Part shown: positions 47,607 to 56,457 of the stretch, in pieces
Numbering within the stretch: the first letter of the stretch is position 1
How the letters are laid out: every line of letters starts with the position of its first letter
Source of the DNA: JAUHXS01 sp965213575
GTDB taxonomy: Bacteria; Bacteroidota; Bacteroidia; Chitinophagales; JAUHXS01
Reading direction: 5' to 3'
Assembly (NCBI GenBank): GCA_965213575.1
Contig: CBDBZN010000018.1
Location: 1 to 64,000 of the forward strand
Length of the DNA: 64,000 nucleotides
Notes under the pieces: generated by a model
Databases searched by the model: none
What the model saw: the letters and a program-made list of their open reading frames with translations, nothing else
What the model was told of the DNA's origin: nothing
Made by a program: the position numbers and the translations under genes

Positions 47607-49143
47607 ACTTCTTAACAGATACATTAATATTTGTAATATTTACGTGAGGAGTTTCAATCAAGAAGTACTCCCTTTTATTATGCCTATATTTTAAGTGATC
47701 TTCCCATATAAATTCAATAATATCAACTTTTTCACCCTCTGAAACTAAGTTAACTATAAAACTATGTCTGTTATTCAACTCTTTTTCAGAAACTAGCATC
47801 AAAATATTTTGGTCTCTGTAATACTTGGCACTAAGTGTATCATTTATTGTGAAACTATCAGTGGCTTTACTGGATAGCAACTTACGTACATTAACTGAAT
47901 AGAATTTGTCTTTTTCTTTATAAAAAGCAACTGATGCATCCCAGTTTCGATTATCAGGTTGGAGGTTGATCTTATACTGATTTAGAACACGGTCTCCATA
48001 ATTACTATGTTGATTATATGGTTTGAATTGTTCAAAATAGTTATAGGCTAGTAAGGAGATGCCTAATATATTTATTCCTAAAATAAGTTGAGGTTTGAAT
48101 CTAAATATTTTAATAAATAACATATCGAGAATTTCCATCAAGGCTATAATTGTTAGTGGATAATATGGAAGTAATAGTCGATAAGTTGGGAAAGGCTTGC
48201 CTGAGATTTTAGCTACAATATATATGAGCAAAAATGAGATTAAAAATATTCGAGTTATTTTAAGGTGTTTAAATTGCTTGTAAAGTAACCATCCTATAGT
48301 CACTAATCCCCCCATCGCTAATAGAAATAAAGAGCTATGACTTGGCATCTTTAGAAATGAAGAAAAACTGTTTATATAAGAACCAAAAACCGATTGTAAA
48401 AAGGTAATGTTATATGCTCTATATAAAGGTTTCCCTTCACTAGACACTTGACTTAAAAAGAATAAACAGTATAGAAAAAAGACAACCCATATTACTAGGT
48501 GTATTTTATTTTTCTTGATAAACCCAGCAATGTTTAATTTTAAGTCGACAAACACAAACTCTATGCCTATGGCAATCACAACAGGAATCAACCCCATATA
48601 TGAATAAGTTGCTAATAATATAGAGTATATAGTGAACACAATATGTTTTGGGATATGGTCTCTTCTCTTAATAATATAAAGAGTTATCAAAACAATACCA
48701 GCTCCAATACCATATCCTCTAGCTTGACTAAAAAAATCAGGTATTAAAAACCAGTAGAATACAAGAAGTCCAAATGCTATATATCTATTTTTAAACTCTC
48801 TTGTAATAGCTATGCTTACCATGAGGTAAATTACTAAGAATACGATATTAGGAAAACGAATAGCAAATTCTTGATAAGGGAAAAAATAAGCCGAATAGAA
48901 TATTAAAATTGAATTTAAAGGATGGTTATTAGCAAGGTTCATTTTTAAGAACCTTCCAAACTCTTTTGCATATGCTCTATATGAGAATGCCTCATCATAA
49001 GACATATCAGAAAACAATGCCCATGATATAGTAATACCTAGTGGTAGGAGTGCTACTATAAACAGAGCAACATCACTCTTTCTTTTGAAAGGATATAAAT
49101 TTGAAGATTTAATTTTTGAAATAAGTAAATTCAATATCTTCAA
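47605..49143 (-). CDS. GT-C fold membrane glycosyltransferase
   Basis: This 512-residue protein has about eleven to twelve membrane helices and the N-terminal acidic loop SDMSYDEAFSY, characteristic of GT-C transferases using polyprenyl-phosphate sugars (GT39/PMT-like). The C-terminal 110 residues are extracytoplasmic. Its stop lies inside the GAGATTGTGTTC gene-end repeat. It belongs to the leftward accessory series. Sugar and acceptor are unknown. Confidence 0.75.
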   Translation of the reverse strand: MKILNLLISKIKSSNLYPFKRKSDVALFIVALLPLGITISWALFSDMSYDEAFSYRAYAKEFGRFLKMNLANNHPLNSILIFYSAYFFPYQEFAIRFPNIVFLVIYLMVSIAITREFKNRYIAFGLLVFYWFLIPDFFSQARGYGIGAGIVLITLYIIKRRDHIPKHIVFTIYSILLATYSYMGLIPVVIAIGIEFVFVDLKLNIAGFIKKNKIHLVIWVVFFLYCLFFLSQVSSEGKPLYRAYNITFLQSVFGSYINSFSSFLKMPSHSSLFLLAMGGLVTIGWLLYKQFKHLKITRIFLISFLLIYIVAKISGKPFPTYRLLLPYYPLTIIALMEILDMLFIKIFRFKPQLILGINILGISLLAYNYFEQFKPYNQHSNYGDRVLNQYKINLQPDNRNWDASVAFYKEKDKFYSVNVRKLLSSKATDSFTINDTLSAKYYRDQNILMLVSEKELNNRHSFIVNLVSEGEKVDIIEFIWEDHLKYRHNKREYFLIETPHVNITNINVSVKK

Positions 49144-49170
49144 ATATACATTTTATTATAAAAAGGGATG

Positions 49171-49845
49171 TTACAGCTTAATGATATATGCTAATGTGTA
49201 ATATGGAGGTCTGTTTTCATGTGACTGACTGCTACCTCGATCGTTAATAGTTAGGCTGTGTGAATGGCTTCCTGTAAAATTTGTAGTTTGTGTTTGTACT
49301 CCACTATTTCTTTGATTAGCTCCACTCTGGACAATATAGCCACCAGGGTTTCCAGTAGTAAAATCTCCCTCATCATTTACTGTGTGCGAATGATTTCCAG
49401 CAGAGTTTGTGTTTCCAGTATGATTGTGAGAAGGCATTTCATTTATAGATAAAGTATGTCGCTTTTCTCCACCATTATCTCCAATTGAGTTATAATCTGG
49501 ATCGTTAGGGTTATACCCTACAATAAACCTTCCTCTTAAATCTGGTGTGCCTGATGAACCATTACATAAAGCCCATCCAACAGGAATGGAGCTCACACTA
49601 CCTGACCACATGATAATAGCACCAGTTGGAATACCTAAGCCTAGCCATTCAGAATTATTTCTTCCCTGAAGCTCACCTCCTGTCCATCTGATAGTTCCAG
49701 GCAGATTATTACTAGTATTGCCTACTCTTACAGCACCTGTGACATCTAATTTCTCTTGAGGGTTCTGATTTCCTATCCCTACATTACCATTTTGGCTATA
49801 GGCATTGAGTGTGATGATCGTTAGTAGTATCGTGAGGTGTTTCAT
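49171..49845 (-). CDS. Secreted tail-collar-domain protein
   Basis: This 224-residue protein has a signal peptide (MKHLTILLTIITLNAYSQ), a short repeat GNVGIGNQNPQEKLDV typical of Bacteroidota tail-fibre-like proteins, and a phage tail-collar domain: IPTGAIIMWSGSV, PVGWALCNGSSGTPDLRGRFIVG, and a histidine-rich HNHTGNTNSAGNHSHTV ending ENRPPYYTLAYIIKL. The signal-peptide DNA is nearly identical to two other genes at 54205 and 56384. It may be a surface fibre or adhesin domesticated from phage. Confidence 0.85.
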   Translation of the reverse strand: MKHLTILLTIITLNAYSQNGNVGIGNQNPQEKLDVTGAVRVGNTSNNLPGTIRWTGGELQGRNNSEWLGLGIPTGAIIMWSGSVSSIPVGWALCNGSSGTPDLRGRFIVGYNPNDPDYNSIGDNGGEKRHTLSINEMPSHNHTGNTNSAGNHSHTVNDEGDFTTGNPGGYIVQSGANQRNSGVQTQTTNFTGSHSHSLTINDRGSSQSHENRPPYYTLAYIIKL

Positions 49846-49902
49846 GGTTTTGCTTTTAGTTTTTAATTATTTCGTTCTTCTTTGTTAGTTGCTGCAAGCT
49901 AG

Positions 49903-49956
49903 GAATAGCTCGGACCTCCCATCTCCCTTCAATGCGACTCATCAGAGATTGTGTTC
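49903..49956. repeat. 54-bp intergenic repeat, copy 1
   Basis: A 54-base block from GAATAGCTCGGACCTCCC to GAGATTGTGTTC is nearly identical to 54251-54304. The last bases encode the C-terminus VEHNL of the upstream glycosyltransferase gene. Confidence 0.8.
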
Positions 49957-51489
49957 GACATCAGCTATCCAAGAAATGTTTAAGTTCCACTGATTAACCT
50001 CTACACATTTAACAGAGTCACTAAATTGAGTTAAATTAACATTCCTATTAATAAACGCTTCTCCAGAATCGTTTTCATCATATTCCGTGATAATGACTTT
50101 AGGGGAGAATGTTTCAATAACATCAGCATCGTTAAAATACTCTCTCCATATAGTAATAGCATAGGCTTTATTTTCCCAATTAAATGTTGATGCCCAAGCT
50201 CCCATCATTGGTTGAGAATGAAAACTGTATTCATTAAAATATTGATTAATATGTCTAACATAATATGTTCTATTATTTAAATATGAATGATATTGCTTTG
50301 CATTAAAACAGATAATACATATCATTAAACCACCTAGTAGACTTCCATATATAACTCTTTTACCTTGTTTGAGTTGATAAAATCTATTTACAAAAATTTC
50401 AAGAAAATATAACATCAAATTAGCTATAATCAACATAGATGGAAAGAGAAGCCCTACTACGTATCTAGCAGGTAGCCACCATATAGCTATTTTATGTATT
50501 TCAAATAAAAACCAAATAAAGATAAGTTCAAAAGCTCTTTTGAAGTTCCTATTATCAGTAGAAAAGTAAATAATAAAACTCAGTCCTATTGATAGATAAA
50601 TAGTATAAGTATAAAACTGTGTATATGCAGCTGCAAAGATATTATTGTAGTTTTCTACTATAATATTCCACATATCTGAGGTATGGGGAAATCTATTTGA
50701 AGTTTGATCAAGAATGACATAATTAAAAACACTCGTATAATTTCTATACCATAATAGGTAATACAATAAGCTCAACAGTCCAATGCCGAGCATATAAATA
50801 ATAGCTGCCGATAGTGCTTGCTTAATTTCATCAAACTTTTTATCAGTATGAATAATTAGTATTTTGATAATTCTAAAAGCCATATAAAACAATGGCAATG
50901 GTACAATATATATGTATTGAATTTTAGTAAAATAGGATAGTGAAAATGTAAATGCAGTTAATAATAAATATTTGTTTTGTCTTTTGGAATCATACATGTA
51001 TAAAGAAAAAATTCCTAATACGATACAGCATATAGGAATCATTTCAGGCATAGCTGTATGTATAAATTGAAAAATATGAGCTTGAAAACCACCAATAAAT
51101 AGAAATAGAATTATCATCCCTTTCCAGTAGTTATTAAATAACAATATAATACACGTTAAGAAAAAAAATAGCAACACAGATATTCTACTGATTTCCATGC
51201 TAGTGCCAAATAATTTGTAGAATGGATAAAGAATTGCAGCAAAAGCAGGTGTCTTGATGAGATTATCGCTATCTGTCATTTTACAATGACCATGATTGAT
51301 GTAGTTTCGTACTTGGCCAGTATTTAACCCTTCATCTGTATAGATTCCTCTGCTTAATGACAAATTATCTATGGGGTCAGCAGATAAGAAACTGATGTGA
51401 ATAGTGCAATAAAGTATGACCAACAATAATCCAATTAGAAACAAATAATTCTGATTGATATTGATTAGCTGTTCTTTATTAGACTTCAT
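49942..51489 (-). CDS. Membrane glycosyltransferase-like protein
   Basis: This 515-residue protein has around ten membrane helices, an N-terminal acidic GT-C-like loop (YTDEGLNTGQVRNYINHG), and a C-terminal extracytoplasmic region with FSPKVIITEYDEN. The first extracytoplasmic loop carrying adjacent acidic residues suggests a polyprenyl-phosphate-sugar transferase (GT39/GT83-like). Its last five codons are contributed by the 54-bp intergenic repeat, so its 3' end was probably set by recombination at this repeat. It belongs to the leftward accessory series. Confidence 0.68.
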   Translation of the reverse strand: MKSNKEQLININQNYLFLIGLLLVILYCTIHISFLSADPIDNLSLSRGIYTDEGLNTGQVRNYINHGHCKMTDSDNLIKTPAFAAILYPFYKLFGTSMEISRISVLLFFFLTCIILLFNNYWKGMIILFLFIGGFQAHIFQFIHTAMPEMIPICCIVLGIFSLYMYDSKRQNKYLLLTAFTFSLSYFTKIQYIYIVPLPLFYMAFRIIKILIIHTDKKFDEIKQALSAAIIYMLGIGLLSLLYYLLWYRNYTSVFNYVILDQTSNRFPHTSDMWNIIVENYNNIFAAAYTQFYTYTIYLSIGLSFIIYFSTDNRNFKRAFELIFIWFLFEIHKIAIWWLPARYVVGLLFPSMLIIANLMLYFLEIFVNRFYQLKQGKRVIYGSLLGGLMICIICFNAKQYHSYLNNRTYYVRHINQYFNEYSFHSQPMMGAWASTFNWENKAYAITIWREYFNDADVIETFSPKVIITEYDENDSGEAFINRNVNLTQFSDSVKCVEVNQWNLNISWIADVEHNL

Positions 51490-51628
51490 TCAAGGTATAT
51501 TAAAGACTCGATAATGACCATTACTGCTCTAAATTCTCAATTCTTAATGATTGTGGAAGAGTTGTATTAAGTTCTTTTATATCATTTACAATATATAATA
51601 GAGCTGATTCATTATAGCTTAAGACTCC

Positions 51629-51653
51629 GCTGGCGCCAGTTTGCAGCTGGTGC
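51629..51653. repeat. REP-like palindrome, left copy
   Basis: A 25-base imperfect hairpin starts GCTGGCGCCAG and ends CAGCTGGTGC. An inverted copy with 24 of 25 bases identical lies at 52112-52136. The pair brackets a decayed REP-associated transposase. Confidence 0.8.
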
Positions 51654-51714
51654 ATTTCAGAAGTTTTGCTACAACGTGTGATCTATTCATTAAGATTTTC
51701 AATTTAAATTATTC

Positions 51715-52105
51715 CTTTACCTCCCGATTAATCTATAGCACTACTAAATTGCCACTTTTCCGGTTCACTTACAAATCCGGCTTCTACAGGATTAAAATAT
51801 ATAATATATTCAAGCTTTTGGTCAATAACCTTATTACTCCATCATTCAAATTGGCTTATTATGATTTTGCCAAAGCTGATAAGATGTAACATTACTCTTT
51901 TTTTTTGCTGCTTTTTCATCATTCAAAGCATCCACTCTTTTTTATTTTCTTGAATATTTTCTTCTATATCCACTTTTATAGCTCTTGAAGTATAAGTTTT
52001 GAAACTCTTTAACAAATTAGCTTGTTGTTGATTTTTATCTCTAAATCATATAAATATGGCTGGGCATAATACACCAAGCAAATAATTTTCATGCCTTTTA
52101 AATCA
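51715..52105 (-). pseudogene. Decayed REP-associated tyrosine transposase (IS200-like)
   Basis: Broken frames on the minus strand keep the order of a REP-associated (Y1) transposase: LFAWCIMPSHIYMI (canonical IMPNHxHLI), then RDKNQQQANLLKSFKTYTSR, then the C-terminal QKLEYIIYFNPVEAGF and SEPEKWQFSSAID. At least two frame changes and a stop interrupt it. The N-terminal 40 or so residues are missing; the homology begins right beside the right-hand palindrome. The HxH motif is altered to H-I-Y. The element is not active. Confidence 0.8.
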
Positions 52106-52111
52106 TTTAAA

Positions 52112-52136
52112 GCACCAGCTGCAAGCTGGCGCCAGC
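52112..52136. repeat. REP-like palindrome, right copy
   Basis: This is the inverted copy of the palindrome at 51629-51653, starting GCACCAGCTGCAAGC and ending GGCGCCAGC. With the left copy it bounds about 510 bases. Confidence 0.8.
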
Positions 52137-52163
52137 GGATATAACTCCAATATATTCCTTTAA

Positions 52164-52991
52164 TTAGAGATTGCGTTCTAATTTTTTAATTATCCAAATA
52201 TCCTGAGCCAGTGAAGGTTGTCTATCCTTTAAAGTAATATGTTCTAATATCTGTACGTTTTTAAAAAGTTGCTTCATGAATTTAGAAGGATGAAAAGCCG
52301 AAAACGTTCTATGGCCTTCTTTTACATTTCCTCTTACAATCAATTTCCCATTGTTAAAATCATCTAATTCCTTATCAGTAAACTTGATTTTAAAATTGTT
52401 TCCTTGTGTGGTTAAAAACATAATACCATTGGGCTTAAGAATCCGATTAAGTTCGTTGTACCAATCATAATGTAGCTGCTCAGATAAATGTGTAAATATT
52501 GAGATGCCGTATATTAAATCAATGCTATTGTCAGCATAAGGTAATTTGGCTTCTAATGAATTTTGATTAAACTTAACATTCTCAATGTTCTCTGAACACC
52601 ATTTAATAGATTTTTGGTTATAATCTGTACCATAAAATTTACAGCCGTTATTAACTAAATTAGGCAAATGCCTAATTATTCTGCCTGGCCCACATCCCCA
52701 GTCTAAAATATTTTTATTTTTTAAATTTATATGTTTTTCTAGATGATTTATCAACCACTTTGCAGTATCTCTCCCTCCTTCATAGTACTTTTTATAATTG
52801 AGTTGAAATGACTCATAAATCAAATAGTCTGGAGGAAGTATTACATTAAGATTTTTTGTTCTAAATTCTCTATTAACTTTTCTGTTTTGTACCTTCTGAA
52901 TATGATATCTTACTAAATCAGTACCTTGAGTTAAACCCAATTTTCGTAGCATATTAGAAATTGCTCCTTTCTTCATAGAATATTTATTCAC
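52164..52991 (-). CDS. Class I SAM-dependent methyltransferase
   Basis: This 275-residue methyltransferase has motif I ILDWGCGPGRIIRHL, the acidic loop YGTDYNQKSIKW, motif II SIDLIYGISIFTHLS and post-motif III LKPNGIMFLTTQG. The first 70 residues are a charged helical extension. The C-terminus (KKLERNL) is again encoded by the gene-end repeat GAGATTGCGTTCT. It probably modifies a glycan or lipid made by neighbouring enzymes. Leftward accessory series. Confidence 0.88.
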   Translation of the reverse strand: MNKYSMKKGAISNMLRKLGLTQGTDLVRYHIQKVQNRKVNREFRTKNLNVILPPDYLIYESFQLNYKKYYEGGRDTAKWLINHLEKHINLKNKNILDWGCGPGRIIRHLPNLVNNGCKFYGTDYNQKSIKWCSENIENVKFNQNSLEAKLPYADNSIDLIYGISIFTHLSEQLHYDWYNELNRILKPNGIMFLTTQGNNFKIKFTDKELDDFNNGKLIVRGNVKEGHRTFSAFHPSKFMKQLFKNVQILEHITLKDRQPSLAQDIWIIKKLERNL

Positions 52992-53008
52992 CGGCTAATT
53001 TATGCTTA

Positions 53009-54205
53009 TTATTTGGAGGTTTCTAACTCAATTATTCTAGTTTCTAAATTTTTGATATAAGATTGTTGTTCTTTTATAGAGTTGATTAATATCGGTATTA
53101 ACATATTATAATCTATGCCTTTTATATCTTCCATAGTGCGTACTACCTCAGGGATAATTATTTCTACTTCTTGAGCAATCAACCCAATATTTACTTCCGA
53201 AGTATTTCCAACTTCAGGTTTCCAATTATACGTAACTGGATTTAATAATAATATTTGAGATAATCCATATTCACATTTCTTAATATTCATCTTTAAATTT
53301 CTATCTGAACCTTGTACTAAAATACCCGCTAACCATGCATTTCCCGTACCTTGTATATTAAATAATTCAGTTGTATTATCACTTCTCCTTACCGCGAAAG
53401 ATTTTGAACTAGCATTAATAATACCTCCCACAACTAAAAGCCCTCCTGAGTTTAATGCTGAAGTATTAGTATTCCTAATTCTAGCCGCATATTCAGTAAA
53501 GTTTGCCTCTACTTCAAATGGATAAAATGGATTTGATCTTCCGATTGCAACTCTATCTGTTGAAGCATCTACAAAAAACAGATTAGGGGAATTATCTCCT
53601 TCTATTCTAAAGTCGAAATTACCTCCTGCATCATTAAATGTTGCATTACCTCTTACATCAAGAGAAGCAAGAGGATTATTCGTCCCAATACCAACTCTAT
53701 CATTATCATTTACAAAGAGTCCTGCATTAGAACTCGTGGTATTCATGCTAATTTGAAAATAATCTGTTCCTGCATCTACTGTTTTTAATGAAGTCCATAT
53801 TTCATTACTACTACCAGTAAAGTTTCTTATTAGCACACCATATGTTCCATGATTTGGTCTAAGGTCAATGTATTGCCCAATTGTTTCAAAGCGAAAATTA
53901 TTGGTGCTTGGAGTTAGTTTTAAGTAGTGACTTCCATCAACGCTCATTCTAAAATTCTTTCCAGACGCTAAATCTAATCCCTCGGTTGGACTCTCCGTTC
54001 CCAAACCAACTCTACCATCATCTCTCACAAATAGCATTGAACCTCCACTACTATTAGTTACATTCAATGCGGAGGTTGAAGAGCTGGCACCTTCTCCTGT
54101 TATCTCTAGCTTTGAATCAGGATCGGTATTACCTATCCCTACATTGCCACTTTGGCTATAGGCATTGATGGTGATCATCGTTAGTAGTATCGTGAGGTGT
54201 TTCAT
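53009..54205 (-). CDS. S74-type tail-fibre-like secreted protein
   Basis: This 398-residue protein has the shared signal peptide (MKHLTILLTMITINAYSQ), repeated short GNVGIGNTDPDSKLEI / RVGLGTESPTEGLDL / RVGIGTNNPLASLDV segments that form a fibre, and a C-terminal peptidase S74 (endosialidase intramolecular chaperone) domain: SDRNLKMNIKKCEYGLSQI, NIGLIAQEVE, ending in a coiled coil. S74 domains in phages fold and self-cleave to trimerise fibres; here the host has a secreted version. Its first 190 or so bases are almost the same as those of the gene at 56384. Confidence 0.85.
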   Translation of the reverse strand: MKHLTILLTMITINAYSQSGNVGIGNTDPDSKLEITGEGASSSTSALNVTNSSGGSMLFVRDDGRVGLGTESPTEGLDLASGKNFRMSVDGSHYLKLTPSTNNFRFETIGQYIDLRPNHGTYGVLIRNFTGSSNEIWTSLKTVDAGTDYFQISMNTTSSNAGLFVNDNDRVGIGTNNPLASLDVRGNATFNDAGGNFDFRIEGDNSPNLFFVDASTDRVAIGRSNPFYPFEVEANFTEYAARIRNTNTSALNSGGLLVVGGIINASSKSFAVRRSDNTTELFNIQGTGNAWLAGILVQGSDRNLKMNIKKCEYGLSQILLLNPVTYNWKPEVGNTSEVNIGLIAQEVEIIIPEVVRTMEDIKGIDYNMLIPILINSIKEQQSYIKNLETRIIELETSK

Positions 54206-54250
54206 GGATTTTTGGTTTGACTATTAGTTTGATTCGTGGTTATAAAATAT

Positions 54251-54304
54251 GAATAGCTCGGACCTCCCATCTTCCTTCACTGCCACTCATCAGAGATTGT
54301 GTTC
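54251..54304. repeat. 54-bp intergenic repeat, copy 2
   Basis: This matches 49903-49956 with a handful of mismatches. It lies between the S74 gene and the lipoprotein gene at 54328, outside both. Confidence 0.8.
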
Positions 54305-54327
54305 TGTCTTTTATTGGATTTAAATAG

Positions 54328-55170
54328 CTAAAGGTTGAACCTCATTCTGATTTCACCATTATTAGCAATATAAAATTTATCACCAGCAGCTATAGTACCA
54401 TCTGAATTGATTCTTATATCAATGGGGTTTTCATAAGTTGGGGAGGGGAGTAAAAAAGAAATAGTGTCTCCTGACTTTATATCATAAGTTTGTAAATCAT
54501 TGGGTGCATAAAACTCAATCTCTAAAGAAAGGTCAACATTGCCAGTATTAATAAACAGCGGATTATCCAAAGGAACTCCCTGATAATGGTTGCCTTGTCC
54601 TTCTGATTCTTGTGAATAGTAAATACCATCTTCAAAGAGGTCTATATCAATATCATTATTCATCAATTTGATATCTGCCAATTTTACAAATGTTTCTAAA
54701 TGAATGTCTACTGCTGTAATAATTTCCTTTCCATCACTATCTGTTGTTTTACCAGATATATTTATAATTCCTGTATTTTCTGCCATTGGCATTACTTCAG
54801 CTTCACCAGTTCCATTAAGTTGTCTACCATGTATTAATCCTATTTCCATAACTGATCCGACTGTTAAGCTATTTAGTTGAGGTATTGACTGAGGGAAACA
54901 TTTGAAATCTTCTCGATTTGAAGTGATTTCTATATCTGTAATAGGAGTTTCTCCAACGTTTGAAAGAGTAAAGTAAAACTCTTTACTAGCTTTTAAATCG
55001 CCAAGATCAAAGTCAATTTGATCTAAGGTGTTACTAATTTTATTACTTGAGCCTGTATATTGTATTTCAAAAGCTCCAGACTTAGCAGATTGCATATTAT
55101 CAACTTCATCCTTCTTATTACAAGCTATTAAGCTACATAAGGTAATTGCAAATATTATTAGCTTCTTCAT
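54328..55170 (-). CDS. Putative lipoprotein with choice-of-anchor-like domain
   Basis: This 280-residue lipoprotein has the signal MKKLIIFAITLCSLIAC, then a beta-rich region: FDLGDLKASKEFYFTLSNVGETPITDIEITSN, resembling immunoglobulin-like repeats that accompany choice-of-anchor proteins, and INTGNVDLSLEIEFYAP. It lies 2 bases from the S74 protein gene at 55173-56384, so they are probably one operon. It may anchor or assist that fibre at the cell surface. The family is not certain. Confidence 0.72.
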   Translation of the reverse strand: MKKLIIFAITLCSLIACNKKDEVDNMQSAKSGAFEIQYTGSSNKISNTLDQIDFDLGDLKASKEFYFTLSNVGETPITDIEITSNREDFKCFPQSIPQLNSLTVGSVMEIGLIHGRQLNGTGEAEVMPMAENTGIINISGKTTDSDGKEIITAVDIHLETFVKLADIKLMNNDIDIDLFEDGIYYSQESEGQGNHYQGVPLDNPLFINTGNVDLSLEIEFYAPNDLQTYDIKSGDTISFLLPSPTYENPIDIRINSDGTIAAGDKFYIANNGEIRMRFNL

Positions 55171-55172
55171 AA

Positions 55173-56384
55173 TTATTTTGATTTAAGTTCTAAAATTTCA
55201 TCTTCTAATTCTTTAACCTTACCATTCAACTCTTGTACAGCGTTGATTAGAGCATAGAAAAGACCATCTTGATTATAAGTTAAGACTTCTGCTTTATAGA
55301 TAGGTTTAACTTCAAACCCACTTTCTTGTATGGTATATACAGAAGCAGAATCTGAGCTACTTTCAATGGTATCTAAAGTAATAATAGTATCATATACAGT
55401 TTGAATATTTCCACTAAAGCTACTAAGGTCTTTTTCTTCAATATGTACAAATTTCTTCTCAACACAATATGGAGCAACTGTTTCTATATCTTGAGCTATC
55501 AAACCAATATACGTTTCATCTGTTGGCATACCACATAATCCATTATATTGATAATATTTAGGATTGATTTGGTTGATTATGTCCAGTCCATCTGTAAAAT
55601 CTACTACATTAGCTTTTAATCTAGCATCACTGGCAGAATTTACCCATGAACCTCCTCCAGGTTTCGCTGCATTTCCTAAACCCAATTCTAGAGAATAATT
55701 ATCAGTCACACTGCTTACTCTAAATGCGATTCGTCCATTTTCATTAATTACTAAATTTTTATTACCCGTAAAGCTATTAACAACTTCAAAAATAGCTTTA
55801 GGATTCCCGATACTGACTGGATTGCTGTATGTTACCTTAATGGTTGGTTCAGTAGTAGCTTGAGAAGATGCTTTTATTTCAAGCTTTGCTGTAGGGTCTA
55901 GTGTACCTATCCCAACATTTCCACTAGACCTAACAATCATTTTATCCTGATTATCAATCCTAAAATACAAATGTCTATTTAATGCAGCATTTAAAAAAGT
56001 AGAGCCTGTGGATTGCTGTAATAATGCATAGCTGCTAGGAGTACCTTTTAGGGAGTTATGTGTAAAAACCGAATATAAAGAACTTTGATTCCAATTGCCT
56101 AAATAAACATTTCCAATATGTGCACCCAGTCCTTGAGCTGAACCTAATACGTGAAGTTTTTCATCTGGTGAGGTTGTCCCAACTCCCACATTCCCATCGT
56201 CCCTCACAAATAGCATGGAACCTCTATTACTATTAGTAACATTCAATGAAGAAGTTGAAGAGCTGGTACCTTCTCCTGTTATCTCTAGCTTTGAATCAGG
56301 ATCGGTATTACCTATCCCTACATTGCCACTTTGGCTATAGGCATTTAATGTGATGATCGATAGTAGTATCGTGAGGTGTTTCAT
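55173..56384 (-). CDS. S74-type tail-fibre-like secreted protein
   Basis: This 403-residue protein has the same signal peptide (MKHLTILLSIITLNAYSQ), then a fibre region with GNVGIGNTDPDSKLEI, GNVGVGTTSPDEKLHV and GNVGIGTLDPTAKLEI, and a C-terminal S74 domain with SASDARLKANVVDF and YIGLIAQDIETV. The end is a coiled coil (NAVQELNGKVKELEDEILELK). The first half is near-identical at DNA level to the gene at 54205 but the middle differs, as in modular fibres. The lipoprotein gene follows closely. Confidence 0.85.
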   Translation of the reverse strand: MKHLTILLSIITLNAYSQSGNVGIGNTDPDSKLEITGEGTSSSTSSLNVTNSNRGSMLFVRDDGNVGVGTTSPDEKLHVLGSAQGLGAHIGNVYLGNWNQSSLYSVFTHNSLKGTPSSYALLQQSTGSTFLNAALNRHLYFRIDNQDKMIVRSSGNVGIGTLDPTAKLEIKASSQATTEPTIKVTYSNPVSIGNPKAIFEVVNSFTGNKNLVINENGRIAFRVSSVTDNYSLELGLGNAAKPGGGSWVNSASDARLKANVVDFTDGLDIINQINPKYYQYNGLCGMPTDETYIGLIAQDIETVAPYCVEKKFVHIEEKDLSSFSGNIQTVYDTIITLDTIESSSDSASVYTIQESGFEVKPIYKAEVLTYNQDGLFYALINAVQELNGKVKELEDEILELKSK

Positions 56385-56432
56385 GGGTGGGGTTTAATTG
56401 TTTTATTGTTTTCAGTTTGTTTCGTTTGCTCA

Positions 56433-56457
56433 CAAGCACCGCTATCGCTAGTGCTTG
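56433..56457. repeat. Hairpin at gene boundary
   Basis: Arms CAAGCAC (56433-56439) and GTGCTTG (56451-56457) enclose a short loop. It overlaps the end of the upstream lipoprotein gene and sits 49 bases before the S74 gene start. A gene-end repeat copy, GAGATTGAGTT, follows at 56461. Confidence 0.55.

Noticed and set aside
49171..56384. Prophage tail module
   Set aside because: Tail-collar and S74 domains are phage-like, but each protein has a Sec signal peptide, and no capsid, terminase, portal, lysis or integrase genes are present.
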